From: Streptomyces sp. SID12501
GTDB taxonomy: Bacteria > Actinomycetota > Actinomycetes > Streptomycetales > Streptomycetaceae
Direction of reading: 5' to 3'
DNA length: 64,000 nt
Assembly: GCF_010550245.1 (NCBI RefSeq)
Contig: NZ_JAAGLU010000006.1
Span: forward strand, 1 to 64,000
In this document: piece by piece, positions 1 through 8,093 of the stretch
How positions within the stretch are numbered: position 1 is the stretch's first letter
Layout: each line of letters begins with the position of its first letter
Made by a program: the position numbers and the translations under genes
The notes under the pieces: generated by a model
Told to the model about the DNA's origin: nothing
What the model saw: only the letters and a program-made list of their open reading frames with translations
The model's database searches: none

Positions 1-2
1 CC

Positions 3-284
3 CGCCAGAGAGGCGAAGAAGTCATCGAACCAGCCCGCCCACACCTGCACCGCCCGCTCCGTACTCACGGACAGGTCAACGCATCACACGGCTACCAGAC
101 ACGGACACGAGTCACGGCTGTAGTACCGGGGGAAGAGAGCGAGTGCCACGTGCGCCTTCTCACGGCCATGACCAGCGGTGACGCAACGGCGCTGGGAACG
201 TGGCTGGATGAACGGCACGGCCCCGGCACCTTCGCGGGCCTGTTCCGAACGCCGGGATACTTCGACCCCGGCCTGACCGCCTGA
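3..284 (+). CDS. possible 3' end of a gene entering from the left edge
   Basis: One frame is open from the left edge of the window to a TGA at 282-284 (93 codons, no internal stop). Its last 38 residues, from an ATG at 168, read like a real C-terminus (…GTWLDERHGPGTFAGLFRTPGYFDPGLTA in part). A strong hairpin lies 14 bases after the stop, which supports a transcribed gene ending here. I do not recognise the family. A GTG at 150 is another possible start of a short protein. It lies to the left of the tRNA fragment at 508-529, so it may be the last gene of an integrated element. Confidence 0.3.
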   Translation, partial: RQRGEEVIEPARPHLHRPLRTHGQVNASHGYQTRTRVTAVVPGEESECHVRLLTAMTSGDATALGTWLDERHGPGTFAGLFRTPGYFDPGLTA

Positions 285-297
285 GCGGTCCCTTGGC

Positions 298-341
298 GGC
301 CCTGTCCGTGCGTCGTTCCCCCGTGGCGCACGGGCGGGGCC
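298..341 (+). terminator. hairpin terminator after the left-edge gene
   Basis: The arms at 298-312 and 327-341 pair over 15 positions with two G-T wobbles. The hairpin sits 14 bases after the TGA at 282-284 and is followed by a T-rich stretch (ttgctctgtt). Confidence 0.6.
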
Positions 342-507
342 TTGCTCTGTTCAAAGGGGTTGGCCACGTGACCAACGCATGACCAACAGCGGCCAGGAAC
401 GGGCAGAAACAGCAGGTGAGCATGACCAACCCTCACCACTCCCAAGGGGGTTCAGAGGGTACGTATCCGCAGGTCAGCTAACTAATGAGCTGGTGCCCGA
501 GTGGAGA

Positions 508-529
508 GTTCAAGTCCCCCCTCGGACAC
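508..529 (+). other. tRNA-Leu 3'-end fragment, likely attachment site
   Basis: The bases gttcaagtccccc followed by ctcggacac match, from memory, the T-loop, T-stem 3' strand and acceptor 3' strand of an actinobacterial tRNA-Leu. The 5' part of the tRNA is absent: the T-stem 5' strand reads ggaga rather than ggggg, and no anticodon arm exists upstream. A rho-independent terminator follows 18 bases later, as expected behind a tRNA gene. Two readings fit. It may be the att duplicate left by an element integrated into the tRNA 3' end. Or it may be a tRNA gene with an internal deletion, because cccgagtgg at 496-504 resembles the tRNA 5' end. Confidence 0.6.
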
Positions 530-546
530 AAAGAACACGCAAGGGG

Positions 547-585
547 CACCCGCCTCTGGCCTCACGGCCGGGAGCGGGTGTTTTT
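547..585 (+). terminator. rho-independent terminator behind the tRNA fragment
   Basis: Perfect 7-base arms (cacccgc at 547-553, gcgggtg at 574-580) enclose an inner ggcc/ggcc stem and are followed by five T. It is placed as the terminator of the former tRNA gene. It may also serve the gene on the opposite strand that ends at 562. Confidence 0.7.
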
Positions 586-960
586 GTCGTTCCGCAGCCT
601 GGGGCCCACTTCCGCCCACACGGTCTTGCCACCCGGCGGATACGGTTCCCTGCCCCAGCGGTCGGCGAGGCCGGCGACCAGAAGCAGGCCCCGGCCCGAC
701 TCGCTGTCCACCGGTGTTGCGAAGTCGGCGCGCAGGAGCGGGAGTTGCTCGCCGCGTGCGTCAGCGACCGCGATGCGTACGGTGCCGGTCGCGGTGTCGA
801 GCGTCAGCGCGACCTGGAAGTCGCGGCCCTGGACACGGCCGTGCAGCGCGGCGTTGGCGGCGAGTTCGGCGACGGTACCCAGGGCGACAGCTGCGTCGAG
901 GTCGCCCTCACCCAACGGGCCATCTGCGTACGGGACTCCAAGGATCTGGCGCGCCCTCAC
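562..960 (-). CDS. anti-sigma-factor-type ATP-binding protein (RsbW/SpoIIAB-like)
   Basis: This is a single HATPase_c domain of the small Streptomyces anti-sigma/regulator family. The N-box reads VAELAANAALHG and the G1-type motif is VADARGE, with a later glycine-rich SGRGLLLVAGLADRWG lid segment. Such proteins bind ATP and usually sequester a sigma factor or anti-anti-sigma partner. No partner gene is adjacent. The start is uncertain. The GTG at 960 gives 132 residues, but homology-like sequence (AVTPDREVRARQIL) continues upstream in frame to about 1010 without an obvious start codon. The gene lies just downstream of sthA on the same strand. Confidence 0.72.
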   Translation of the reverse strand: MRARQILGVPYADGPLGEGDLDAAVALGTVAELAANAALHGRVQGRDFQVALTLDTATGTVRIAVADARGEQLPLLRADFATPVDSESGRGLLLVAGLADRWGREPYPPGGKTVWAEVGPRLRNDKNTRSRP

Positions 961-1050
961 TTCGCGGTCGGGCGTGACGGCTGGACCTCGTTCGTACGGT
1001 ACGCCGCGTACGGCTGAGCCCCTCGGGCAGGCCCAGCCGTACGGCGTGGA

Positions 1051-2454
1051 TCAGTCCCGCAACCGGTCGATCTGGCGCAACTTGTTCGTCGCGTCCAGAG
1101 CTGCGACCTTGTAGGACTCCGCGAGCGTCGGGTAGTTGAAGACCGCGTTGACGAGGTAGTCGACCGTGCCGTCGCAGCCCATCACGGACTGGCCGATGTG
1201 GATCAGTTCGGTCGCTCCCGTGCCGAAGCAGTGGACGCCGAGGAGCTTGCGGGTCTCCGGGCAGACCAGCAGCTTGAGCATGCCGTGGGAGTCGCCGATG
1301 ATCTGGCCCCGGGCCAGTTCGCGGTAGCGGGAGACGCCCACCTCGAACGGGATGCTCTCCTCGGTGAGTTGGTCCTCGGTGCGGCCGATGAAGCTGATCT
1401 CGGGGATGGTGTAGATGCCGATGGGCTGGAGGTTGTGCATCCCGTCGACCTGCTCGCCGCACGCGTGGTACGCCGCAGCCCGGCCCTGTTCCATCGAGGT
1501 CGCGGCGAGGGCCGGGAAGCCGATGACGTCGCCGACGGCGTAGATGTGCGGCACCTCGGTGCGGTAGTGCTCGTCGACCGTGATCCGGCCGCGCCGGTCG
1601 GCGGACAACCCGGCCTTGTCGAGGTCGAGTTCGTCGGTGAGGCCCTGTCGGCCCGCCGAGTACATCACCGCGTCCGCGGGGATCTTCTTTCCGCTCTCCA
1701 GGACGGTGAGGGTGCCCCGGGCGTGGCGTTCCACCGCCGCGACCGTCTCCCCGAAGCGGAAGGTGACGGCCAGGTCCCGCAGGTGGTATTTCAGCGACTC
1801 GATCACCTCGACGTCGCACATGTCGAGCATCACGGCCCGCTTCTCGACCACCGTGATCTTGCTGCCCAGGGCCGCGAACATCGAGGCGTATTCCATGCCG
1901 ATCACCCCGGCCCCGACGATGACCATGGAACGCGGCACACCTTCGAGGTTGAGCACGTTGTCGGAGTCCATGATCGTACGTTCGTCGAACTCGACGGTGT
2001 CAGGACGGGCCGGCCGGGTCCCGGTGGCGATGACGATGTGCTCGGCGCTCAGCAGCTTCTCGTTGCCGCCCGCTTCGTGCACGGCCACGGTGTGGTCGTC
2101 GACGAAGCTGCCGGTGCCTGCGAACAGGGAGACGTGGTTGCGGGACAGCTGGCTGCGGATGACGTCGACCTCGCGACTGACCACGTGCTCGGTGCGCGCG
2201 GTCAGGTCGGCGACGGTGATGTCCTCCTTGAGGCGGTAGCTCTGGCCGTACAGATCGCGCTGGGTGAGGCCGGTGAGGTAGAGAACCGCCTCGCGCAGTG
2301 TCTTGGAGGGGATGGTGCCGGTGTGGATGGAGACCCCACCGACCATGTCGGGGCGGTCGATGACGGCGACGCGGCGGCCGAGCTTGGCCGCCGCGATGGC
2401 AGCCTTCTGGCCGCCGGGGCCGGATCCTATGACAAGCATGTCGAAGTCGGGCAC
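1051..2454 (-). CDS. sthA: soluble pyridine nucleotide transhydrogenase (Si-specific)
   Basis: FAD-dependent flavoprotein that moves hydride between NADPH and NAD+, balancing the two cytosolic pools. The FAD-binding [17 protein letters not shown] motif starts about 8 residues in. The NAD(P)-binding Rossmann motif [13 protein letters not shown] is central, and the second FAD motif [16 protein letters not shown] and a dimerisation domain follow. The GTIPSKTLR segment replaces the GCxxxxC redox pair of lipoamide dehydrogenases, as in SthA proteins. The GTG at 2454 (protein beginning [15 protein letters not shown]) fits the family better than the longer frame to 2505. It is apparently a single transcription unit, possibly with the downstream ATP-binding gene. 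Confidence 0.9.
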   Translation of the reverse strand: MPDFDMLVIGSGPGGQKAAIAAAKLGRRVAVIDRPDMVGGVSIHTGTIPSKTLREAVLYLTGLTQRDLYGQSYRLKEDITVADLTARTEHVVSREVDVIRSQLSRNHVSLFAGTGSFVDDHTVAVHEAGGNEKLLSAEHIVIATGTRPARPDTVEFDERTIMDSDNVLNLEGVPRSMVIVGAGVIGMEYASMFAALGSKITVVEKRAVMLDMCDVEVIESLKYHLRDLAVTFRFGETVAAVERHARGTLTVLESGKKIPADAVMYSAGRQGLTDELDLDKAGLSADRRGRITVDEHYRTEVPHIYAVGDVIGFPALAATSMEQGRAAAYHACGEQVDGMHNLQPIGIYTIPEISFIGRTEDQLTEESIPFEVGVSRYRELARGQIIGDSHGMLKLLVCPETRKLLGVHCFGTGATELIHIGQSVMGCDGTVDYLVNAVFNYPTLAESYKVAALDATNKLRQIDRLRD

Positions 2455-2569
2455 CCTGGTGAGTCTGTCAGCCCGAGGCCGCCGCCCGAAAGGGTGAACG
2501 GGCAACAGTTGACGTCAACACCGCCGGTCCGGACCCTGATTCTCCCGCGCGATCGTCCCGCGTTTCGGC

Positions 2570-3883
2570 TCAGGACGGCCGTGGAGTGAGGCGTTCGAGA
2601 CCCTTGCGGTCGTAGTAGCGGGCCATCGCGAAGCCGAAGAGCAGCGCGAGCGTGGCGCCGACCGCGATCATGATCCAGGCGCGGGTCAGTCCGGCGTCCC
2701 CGCGGGCGTCGAAGTAGAGGATCGCGCGGGCCCCGTCGCCGAGTTGCCGCATGGGCTCGAACACGGACAGGAAGCGGTAGAAGTCCGGGACCGCCTGGAG
2801 CGGGACCGTGGCCCCGGACGAGGGCAGGCCGAGGACGATGAACACGAACATCGACACGAGCTGCCCGATCCCGCCGAACGCCGCGTTGATGGCCTGGACG
2901 CCGAGGCCGACCGCGAGGGTGGCGCAGTACGAGTACAGCCACAGGAGGGGCAGGTGGTCGGCGTCCATGCCGAGGATGCCGACGGTGGCGACCATGATCA
3001 GGGAGACGCTCAGGAGGGTGATCCCGGCGGTCATGCCCATCTTCAGCAGCAGGGTCTGGGTGCGGGTGATGGGCACGGTGGGCCGGCGCGTGTGCCAGGG
3101 ACCGATCTCGTTGTCGGCGTAGCCCAGGGAGGTGTCCACCCCGTTGCTGATGACGTTGGCGCCCAGGAACCCGGCCAGCACGAGCAGCAGCGTGTAGTAG
3201 AAGGTGCTGAGTCCCAGGCCGCTGTGGGTGCCGATGGGGTGGCCGACCTGAGGAGTGACCGTGACCGGGTCGGCCAGCAGCAGCTTCGTCGTTGCGCTCG
3301 CCCCCTTCGCGCTCGCCGTCAGCTGCTCGCCGATGGTCTGTGAGGCCTGGTGCGCGGCCAGCGTGGTGATCTGACTGGCGAGGGAGGAACCGAGGCTGCC
3401 CTTGCCGGGGTTGGTCAGCACGGTCAGGGCCGGACGGGCGGTGGCGTCGGTGCCGGTCAGCGCGCCGACCGAGGCGGTGAAGCCGTCGGGTACGACCAGC
3501 GCGCCGTAGAGCTTGCCCGAGTCCAGTTCGTCCTGGGCTTGGGCGAGGCTCAGTTGACGCCACTCGGCCTTGTCGCCGTTGGAGGTGTCGGTGGTGATCG
3601 CCTTGATGATCTGCGCACCCAGGTTCTCCTTCTGCCCGGGCAGCGGCGCACCCCGGTCCGCGTTGACGATGCCGATGGGCAGGTCGTGCAGGTCGCGGTT
3701 GGGGCTGACGATGCCGCCCATGTAGAGCAGCGACAGCAGCAGCGCCAGCAGCCCGGTCAGGACGGTGGGCAGCAGCCACAGCTTGGGCCGGCCCAGCAGC
3801 GCGGTGGCACGCGCCTGAACACCGGTGGACGTGGGGGAGGGAGACGGGGACGGGGATTCGGACGTGCTGTCCTCGGTTGCCAT
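2570..3883 (-). CDS. DUF3533 / ABC-2-like membrane protein (YhgE/Pip-related)
   Basis: A 437-residue membrane protein. After a Ser/Pro-rich cytoplasmic tail, one transmembrane helix (about residues 33-55) is followed by a large extracellular domain of about 180 residues (…NADRGAPLPGQKENLGAQI…, …GALVVPDGFTASVG…). Five C-terminal helices complete it. This layout and the NADRG motif are those of the DUF3533/YhgE-Pip group, related to ABC-2 permeases but without an ATPase partner here. The function is not established; roles in export or envelope processes are suggested for relatives. The ATG at 3883 is preceded by a GGAG ribosome site, which is better than the longer frame. The gene stands alone. 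Confidence 0.72.
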   Translation of the reverse strand: MATEDSTSESPSPSPSPTSTGVQARATALLGRPKLWLLPTVLTGLLALLLSLLYMGGIVSPNRDLHDLPIGIVNADRGAPLPGQKENLGAQIIKAITTDTSNGDKAEWRQLSLAQAQDELDSGKLYGALVVPDGFTASVGALTGTDATARPALTVLTNPGKGSLGSSLASQITTLAAHQASQTIGEQLTASAKGASATTKLLLADPVTVTPQVGHPIGTHSGLGLSTFYYTLLLVLAGFLGANVISNGVDTSLGYADNEIGPWHTRRPTVPITRTQTLLLKMGMTAGITLLSVSLIMVATVGILGMDADHLPLLWLYSYCATLAVGLGVQAINAAFGGIGQLVSMFVFIVLGLPSSGATVPLQAVPDFYRFLSVFEPMRQLGDGARAILYFDARGDAGLTRAWIMIAVGATLALLFGFAMARYYDRKGLERLTPRPS

Positions 3884-4410
3884 GGTTCTCCGGTGGCTCT
3901 GGAGCGGTTCGGGACCGTGCGGGGGGAACGGTCGGCGTAGCGGCGTGGGACCGGCAAGTTGCCGCCTGCCGGCCCAGGATCGTGCGTACGGCGGCACAGC
4001 CGCGTCAGCGACTCGCCGAGCCGGAGACTACGTCCCCCGGGTGAACACCCATCGCGGCAGGGTCGCGGCGCGGAGGGGACGGCGTCGGCTGCCGCTCATC
4101 TCGTCCGCGAGCAGCCGGAGCGGTTGCCTGGCCGGTGTGTCCTGCCCGGGGGGTCGGGCTCATCGGGTCGGGGAACCGCCAGCGGGAGCACGCGTGCCTG
4201 TTCGCGCTTCGCGAGGCCGACTCGCCCTTCACCCCCGTCCGGTACCAGGCGGGGCAGAGCAGGGCAGGCAGGGCAGACACCATCCACGACTTCGTGACAC
4301 TCAACGCCCCGCGCGGGACCTGCGCCGCCGAAGCCGCCGTCGGCCGGGCGCGCAGCACCCCGTACGGCACTCGCCACCGCCTGAGGGCCGTACCCCGGAG
4401 AAGGGCCGCC
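3884..4410. other. 527-bp stretch without a supported gene
   Basis: Several overlapping frames exist on both strands, but none shows a ribosome site, a recognisable domain or protein-like composition; they are Arg/Pro/Ala-rich shadow translations. The stretch separates the membrane-protein gene from the upstream sigma-factor gene. It probably holds the promoter of the former near 3884-3990 and the end of the sigma-factor transcript. Confidence 0.5.
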
Positions 4411-5424
4411 TCACATGGCGTCGAGATAGTCCCGCAGCACCTGCGAGCGGGACGGGTGGCGCAGCTTGGACATCGTCTTGGACTCGATCTGGCGGATGCG
4501 TTCGCGCGTCACGCCGTACACCTGGCCGATCTCCTCCAGGGTTCTGGTCCGGCCGCCGGACAGGCCGTAGCGCAGGGAGATGATGCCGGCTTCCCGGGGT
4601 GTCATCTCCGCGAGGATGGACTGGATGGTCTCCTGGAGCAGCAGGAAGGTGACCATCTCCATCGGGGTGACGCTGTCCCGGTCCTCGATCAGGTCGCCGA
4701 GCTCGCCGTCGCCGTCCTCTCCGAGGGCGGTGTGCAGGGAGACGGGCTCCCTGGTGTAGGCGCTGAGTTCCGGCAGCCGCTCCACGGGGACGCCCGCCTT
4801 CTCCGCCAGTTCCTCCGGTGTGGGTTCCGTCCCGAAGTCCTGGATCAGCTCGCGGCGGGTACGGGCCACCCGGTTGATGACCTCCACCAGATGCACGGGG
4901 ATGCGGATGGTCCGGCCCTGGTCCGCCAGCGCGCGTGAGATCGCCTGCCGGATCCACCAGGTCGCGTACGTCGAGAACTTGAAGCCCTTCGTGTAGTCGA
5001 ACTTCTCGACGGCCCGGATCAGGCCAGTGTTGCCCTCCTGGACCAGGTCCAGGAACAGCAGCCCGCGGCCCGTGTAGCGCTTGGCGACGGACACGACCAG
5101 GCGGAGGTTGGCCTCGATGAGATGGGACTTGGCGCGTTCCCCGTCCGCGGTGAGGATCTCCAACTCGCGCTGGAGTACGGGGCCCTCGGGTGGGTCCTCC
5201 AGCAGTTTGTGCTCGGCGTACAGCCCGGCCTCGATCCGTTTCGCGAGGTCGACCTCCTGCGCGGCGCCGAGGAGCCGGACCCGGGCGATGAGCCGGAGGT
5301 AGTCCCGCACCTGGTCGACCGAGCCTCCGCCGGTGGCCAGCCGGGGGAGGGGAGCATCGCTCTCGTCCTCGGTGGCCGGGTCGAACACATCGGTCACCTC
5401 GGTATCGGTCGCCATCGTGCTCAC
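4411..5424 (-). CDS. principal-like RNA polymerase sigma factor (Hrd group)
   Basis: A 337-residue sigma-70 protein of group 1/2. Region 1.2 is near residues 37-65. Region 2 has the full core and -10 recognition helix ([20 protein letters not shown], then [22 protein letters not shown]). Region 3 follows ([20 protein letters not shown]). Region 4 has the helix-turn-helix [20 protein letters not shown]. It lacks the long N-terminal extension of HrdB, so it is an alternative homolog of the HrdA/C/D type. I cannot say which from sequence alone. The GTG at 5424 is chosen because GGAGAGGAAGT lies just before it; the ATG at 5415 is the other candidate. Confidence 0.88.
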   Translation of the reverse strand: MSTMATDTEVTDVFDPATEDESDAPLPRLATGGGSVDQVRDYLRLIARVRLLGAAQEVDLAKRIEAGLYAEHKLLEDPPEGPVLQRELEILTADGERAKSHLIEANLRLVVSVAKRYTGRGLLFLDLVQEGNTGLIRAVEKFDYTKGFKFSTYATWWIRQAISRALADQGRTIRIPVHLVEVINRVARTRRELIQDFGTEPTPEELAEKAGVPVERLPELSAYTREPVSLHTALGEDGDGELGDLIEDRDSVTPMEMVTFLLLQETIQSILAEMTPREAGIISLRYGLSGGRTRTLEEIGQVYGVTRERIRQIESKTMSKLRHPSRSQVLRDYLDAM

Positions 5425-5657
5425 TTCCTCTCCAGGAGTGCACGTAGGAACGTCCCTGTAGGAGAACGAGGCACCGCCGCCACGTGTTCCGGAGTCTCCT
5501 GGGCAATCGCCAGGCCACCGCCGGTCCCGCCCTCCGGGCTGATATCGCTCACCCGTTCGACCCTAGGATACAGGGGGCTGTGAGGTTCCGAATCGTCAAC
5601 GAATTTGGCGGAGCGGGAATTCGTGCACACGGATGCACACGGATATGCGTCATTGTC

Positions 5658-5704
5658 AATTCCCCGGGGATTTTCCATTTCCCCTTCCCCGTCCCCGGGG
5701 AATT
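5658..5704 (-). terminator. inverted repeat downstream of the SCO5389-family gene
   Basis: Two 13-base arms (aattccccgggga at 5658-5670 and its exact complement at 5692-5704) flank a 21-base pyrimidine-rich loop. The repeat starts 27 bases after the leftward gene ending at 5731. Each arm is itself nearly palindromic, so it could alternatively be a paired protein-binding site in front of the sigma-factor gene. Confidence 0.5.
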
Positions 5705-5730
5705 GCCGTCAGGTGCGCCGGCCCGGTGGG

Positions 5731-6123
5731 TCAGCAGTCGCGGAACTCCGGCGACTGGTTCAGGACCTGCGAGCGCAGCGAGGTGAAGCGGGCGTAGGTC
5801 GCGCCGCTCTGCGCGCCGGGGTGGAAGGCCGCGACCCGGTGGCAGTTCTGGAAGGCGAGCGCGATACCGAAGTGCCGCTCCAGGCTGCCGCGGATCGCGT
5901 CGCTGGCCAGCGCCCGCAGCAGCTGACCTCGCTCCTTCTCGGAGGGCGGCGGGGTCTGGTTGTCGGCGAACTCTGCCGTGCCGCCCCGGAGCTCGGAGGC
6001 GAGGTCGGCGATGAGGCCGTAGGCGTACGGGAGCGAGGTGCGGACGGTTTCGACGAAGTCGTCCTCACGGATGTCACCCTGCTCGGCTTCGGCGAGGAGT
6101 TCGGGGGAGACGTCGAGCGACAT
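5731..6123 (-). CDS. SCO5389-family protein
   Basis: A 130-residue cytosolic protein without transmembrane segments. It matches, by recall, the SCO5389 family: start MSLDVSPELL, a central FADNQTPPPSEKERGQLLRALA segment, RHFGIALAFQNCHRVAAF, and the ending LNQSPEFRDC. The conserved C-terminal Cys and the Asn-Cys-His in the middle are striking, but no biochemical function is known to me. It lies 90 bases downstream of the CooC-like ATPase gene on the same strand, the same pairing as I recall around SCO5388-5389. The two probably act together. Confidence 0.75.
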   Translation of the reverse strand: MSLDVSPELLAEAEQGDIREDDFVETVRTSLPYAYGLIADLASELRGGTAEFADNQTPPPSEKERGQLLRALASDAIRGSLERHFGIALAFQNCHRVAAFHPGAQSGATYARFTSLRSQVLNQSPEFRDC

Positions 6124-6213
6124 GTATGGGTGTCCTGTTCTTTTCTCTGGATCTGTTCTCTGGTTTTCTTGCGTTCTCGCGGGTGGCGAGTCCGGGGTGC
6201 GACCGAGGTGGGA

Positions 6214-7164
6214 TCAGACGAGAGCGGCGGGCCCGTGTACGAACTCCGGGTCGACCTGCTCGGCCAGGTCCAGGCCCGTCGCCCGGTCCGCCCACGCGCG
6301 GGCGTTGCGCAGATGGAACTCGACGGCGTGCCGCTGAAAGGTGGCCCAGTCCTTGGGCCGGGCGTCGACAGCGTCCCGGAGCTGGCTGAGCGCGTGCAGG
6401 TTCTGCGGCTCCAGCTCGCCCTGGTCGCGCCCCTGTTCGGCGGCGCGCACCCAGCTGGACTGGACGAGATGGGTGAGCAGGTCGTCGCCGGTCTCCTCCT
6501 TGAGGAAGAGCAGGTCGTCCTCGCCGGTGACCTTGTTGCCGATCACCGCGAGCGGAATCCCGAACTCGCGGGCGTGGTCGCGGTACTGGCGGTAGACGGA
6601 GACGCCCTTGCGGGTCGGTTCGGCGACCAGGAACGTCATGTCGAACCGGGTGAACAGCCCGGAGGCGAACGCGTCCGCGCCGGCGGTCATGTCGACGACG
6701 ACGTACTCGCCGGGTCCGTCGACGAGATGGTTGAGGTAGAGCTCCACCGCGCCCAGTTTGGAGTGGTAACAGGCCACGCCCAGGTCGCTCTCCTCGAAGG
6801 CGCCGGTAGCCATCAGCGGTACGCCACCCACGCGTTCGACGTGCCGGGAGTGGATCTCGTCGTCGCCGAGCGGGCGCAGCAGCCGTGAGCCCCGGCCGGC
6901 CGGGGTCGTCTTGACCATGGCCTCGCGCGACTCGATGCGCGGGTTGGCGCCGCGCAGATAGTCCTTGATGTCACCGAGGTGGGCGCTGAGCGGCGGCGCG
7001 GCGAACGCCTCGCCGCCGACCGGGTCGAGCGCCTCGGCCAGGTGCTGGTTGATGTCGCCGTCGATGGCGACCACGGGCGCGCCGGAGCGTGCGAGATGGC
7101 GGGAGAAAAGTGCGGACAGCGTGGTCTTGCCGCTGCCGCCCTTACCGACGAACGCGACGCGCAT
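6214..7164 (-). CDS. CooC/MinD-type P-loop ATPase
   Basis: A 316-residue ATPase of the deviant-Walker (MinD/ParA/CooC) class. The signature GKGGSGKTTLSALFSRHL is at residues 7-24. The switch I Asp lies in VVAIDGDINQHL, the switch II segment is VVDMTAGADAF, and the nucleotide base-binding segment is VIGNKVTG. CooC-type proteins couple ATP hydrolysis to metal insertion, and others position cargo; the substrate here is unknown. A box close to the Zur consensus lies 50 bases upstream of the start (7214-7228), which makes a zinc-related role plausible. The SCO5389-family gene follows. Confidence 0.82.
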   Translation of the reverse strand: MRVAFVGKGGSGKTTLSALFSRHLARSGAPVVAIDGDINQHLAEALDPVGGEAFAAPPLSAHLGDIKDYLRGANPRIESREAMVKTTPAGRGSRLLRPLGDDEIHSRHVERVGGVPLMATGAFEESDLGVACYHSKLGAVELYLNHLVDGPGEYVVVDMTAGADAFASGLFTRFDMTFLVAEPTRKGVSVYRQYRDHAREFGIPLAVIGNKVTGEDDLLFLKEETGDDLLTHLVQSSWVRAAEQGRDQGELEPQNLHALSQLRDAVDARPKDWATFQRHAVEFHLRNARAWADRATGLDLAEQVDPEFVHGPAALV

Positions 7165-7213
7165 CAGCGGGCCGTTCCATGTTCATCGGTGGCCGGCCCA
7201 GGGGCAGCCATTT

Positions 7214-7228
7214 TGAAAATGAATGTCA
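7214..7228. promoter_or_regulatory. Zur-like box upstream of the CooC-like gene
   Basis: TGAAAATGAATGTCA matches 13 of 15 positions of the actinobacterial Zur palindrome as I recall it (TGAAAATGATTTTCA). It sits 50 bases before the ATG at 7164, where a repressor would block transcription. AT-rich sequence in otherwise GC-rich DNA strengthens the call. Confidence 0.6.
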
Positions 7229-7332
7229 TGTGGCAAGTTTTTATGCGGCGCCCGGGCCTCTGTCAAATCGCATCGCCATCAACTGGGCTGCGACTGTGCG
7301 GAGTTGGCGATCATTTGTTCGATCAACTTAAA

Positions 7333-7347
7333 TGCATATGATGTGCA
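7333..7347. promoter_or_regulatory. weaker Zur-like palindrome at the GNAT start
   Basis: TGCATATGATGTGCA is a dyad that matches 11 of 15 positions of the same consensus and ends one base before the GTG at 7349. If the GNAT mRNA is leaderless or nearly so, the site would cover the core promoter. It could also belong to another Fur-family regulator. Confidence 0.35.
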
Positions 7348-7348
7348 G

Positions 7349-7885
7349 GTGCGTGATTACTGCATCAGGACGGCGACCCCTGGCGACCTCGACGGCGCGC
7401 GAGCCGTCATGCTCGACACCGTCTACCGCGACTTCGAAACGGGCTATGTGCCGCGCTGGCACGGCGACATCGTCGATCCGGCGTCCGCCTATCTCGTGCC
7501 AGTCCGTCACACCCTCCTCGTCGCGGTCGACCAACGCGACGCGAGCATCGTGGCCACCGCCGCCCTCGACTCGCGCGGCCCGCTCCATCCGCCGAACCCG
7601 CGCCATCTCGCGGAGCGCTACCCCTCGGGCGCCACCGCGCAGTTGCGTCGGGTGTACGTCCGTCCCGAGCACCGCAGGCGTGGCCTGGCCCGGCGTCTCG
7701 TGGCCGAACTGCTGGCGTTCGCGGCGGCCGACGGCGGATATCGCGCCGCGTATCTGCACACGGACCCGGCGGTGGCCGGTGCCGAGGGGTTCTGGCGGTC
7801 GCTGGGCAAGGTCGTGCACGACGAACGCGAGGATGCGGGCGGCGGGCAGAGCGTCGTGCACTTCGAGGTTCCGCTGACGCGGTGA
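7349..7885 (+). CDS. GNAT-family N-acetyltransferase
   Basis: A 178-residue single-domain acetyltransferase. After the first strand (YCIRTATPGDLDGAR) come the central strands (LLVAVDQRDASIVATAALD). Motif A, for acetyl-CoA binding, is LRRVYVRPEHRRRGLARRLVAELLAFA, with the R/Q-x-x-G-x-G/A core as RRGLA. The C-terminal part (AYLHTDPAVAGAEGFWRSLG) fits the family. The substrate is unknown. The GTG at 7349 is preferred because homology starts there; upstream in-frame sequence is AT-rich and regulatory in character. No clear ribosome site is visible, so translation may be leaderless. It lies between two Zur-like boxes. Confidence 0.8.
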   Translation: MRDYCIRTATPGDLDGARAVMLDTVYRDFETGYVPRWHGDIVDPASAYLVPVRHTLLVAVDQRDASIVATAALDSRGPLHPPNPRHLAERYPSGATAQLRRVYVRPEHRRRGLARRLVAELLAFAAADGGYRAAYLHTDPAVAGAEGFWRSLGKVVHDEREDAGGGQSVVHFEVPLTR

Positions 7886-7953
7886 CGGCCGGTGGTCGCA
7901 GGCGGTCGCCGGTGGTCGCAGGTGATCGTCGACGGCCGACCCGGGCTGGCTAT

Positions 7954-7968
7954 TGGAAATGATTATCA
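7954..7968. promoter_or_regulatory. Zur-like box upstream of the ABC/MFS operon
   Basis: TGGAAATGATTATCA matches 13 of 15 positions of the recalled Zur consensus and stands 126 bases before the binding-protein ATG. TAGGCT at 7971-7976 just downstream could be the -10 element. Together with the box at 7214-7228 it suggests zinc-dependent control of both divergent units. Confidence 0.6.
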
Positions 7969-8038
7969 GCTAGGCTCCCGTTTCTGTACGGCCGACCCGT
8001 CCCTGTACGGCTTCTTCGTGCTGCCCAGCCTTTTGCAG

Positions 8039-8073
8039 AGACCCCTGCAGAGCCCTCTGTAGACCCCTGCAGA
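8039..8073 (+). repeat. 13-bp direct repeats in the leader of the binding-protein mRNA
   Basis: AGACCCCTGCAGA occurs at 8039-8051 and again at 8061-8073. A second pair, CTGTACGGC, lies at 7984-7992 and 8004-8012. The pairs have periods of 22 and 20 bases, two helical turns. All lie between the Zur-like box and the start codon, so they may be a second regulator's site. Confidence 0.45.
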
Positions 8074-8093
8074 CCCTTACGGAACCGAGGATC

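Noticed and set aside
430-529. Complete tRNA gene at the left end
   Set aside because: Only the T-loop and acceptor 3' strand can be folded; no D-arm or anticodon arm is present at the right distance.
1198-2589. Plus-strand frame of 463 codons opposite sthA
   Set aside because: It has no domain and no ribosome site; sthA has all flavoprotein motifs.
3959-4938. Several frames in the gap before the sigma-factor gene
   Set aside because: They overlap each other on both strands and look like GC-driven artefacts; one runs antisense into the sigma-factor gene.
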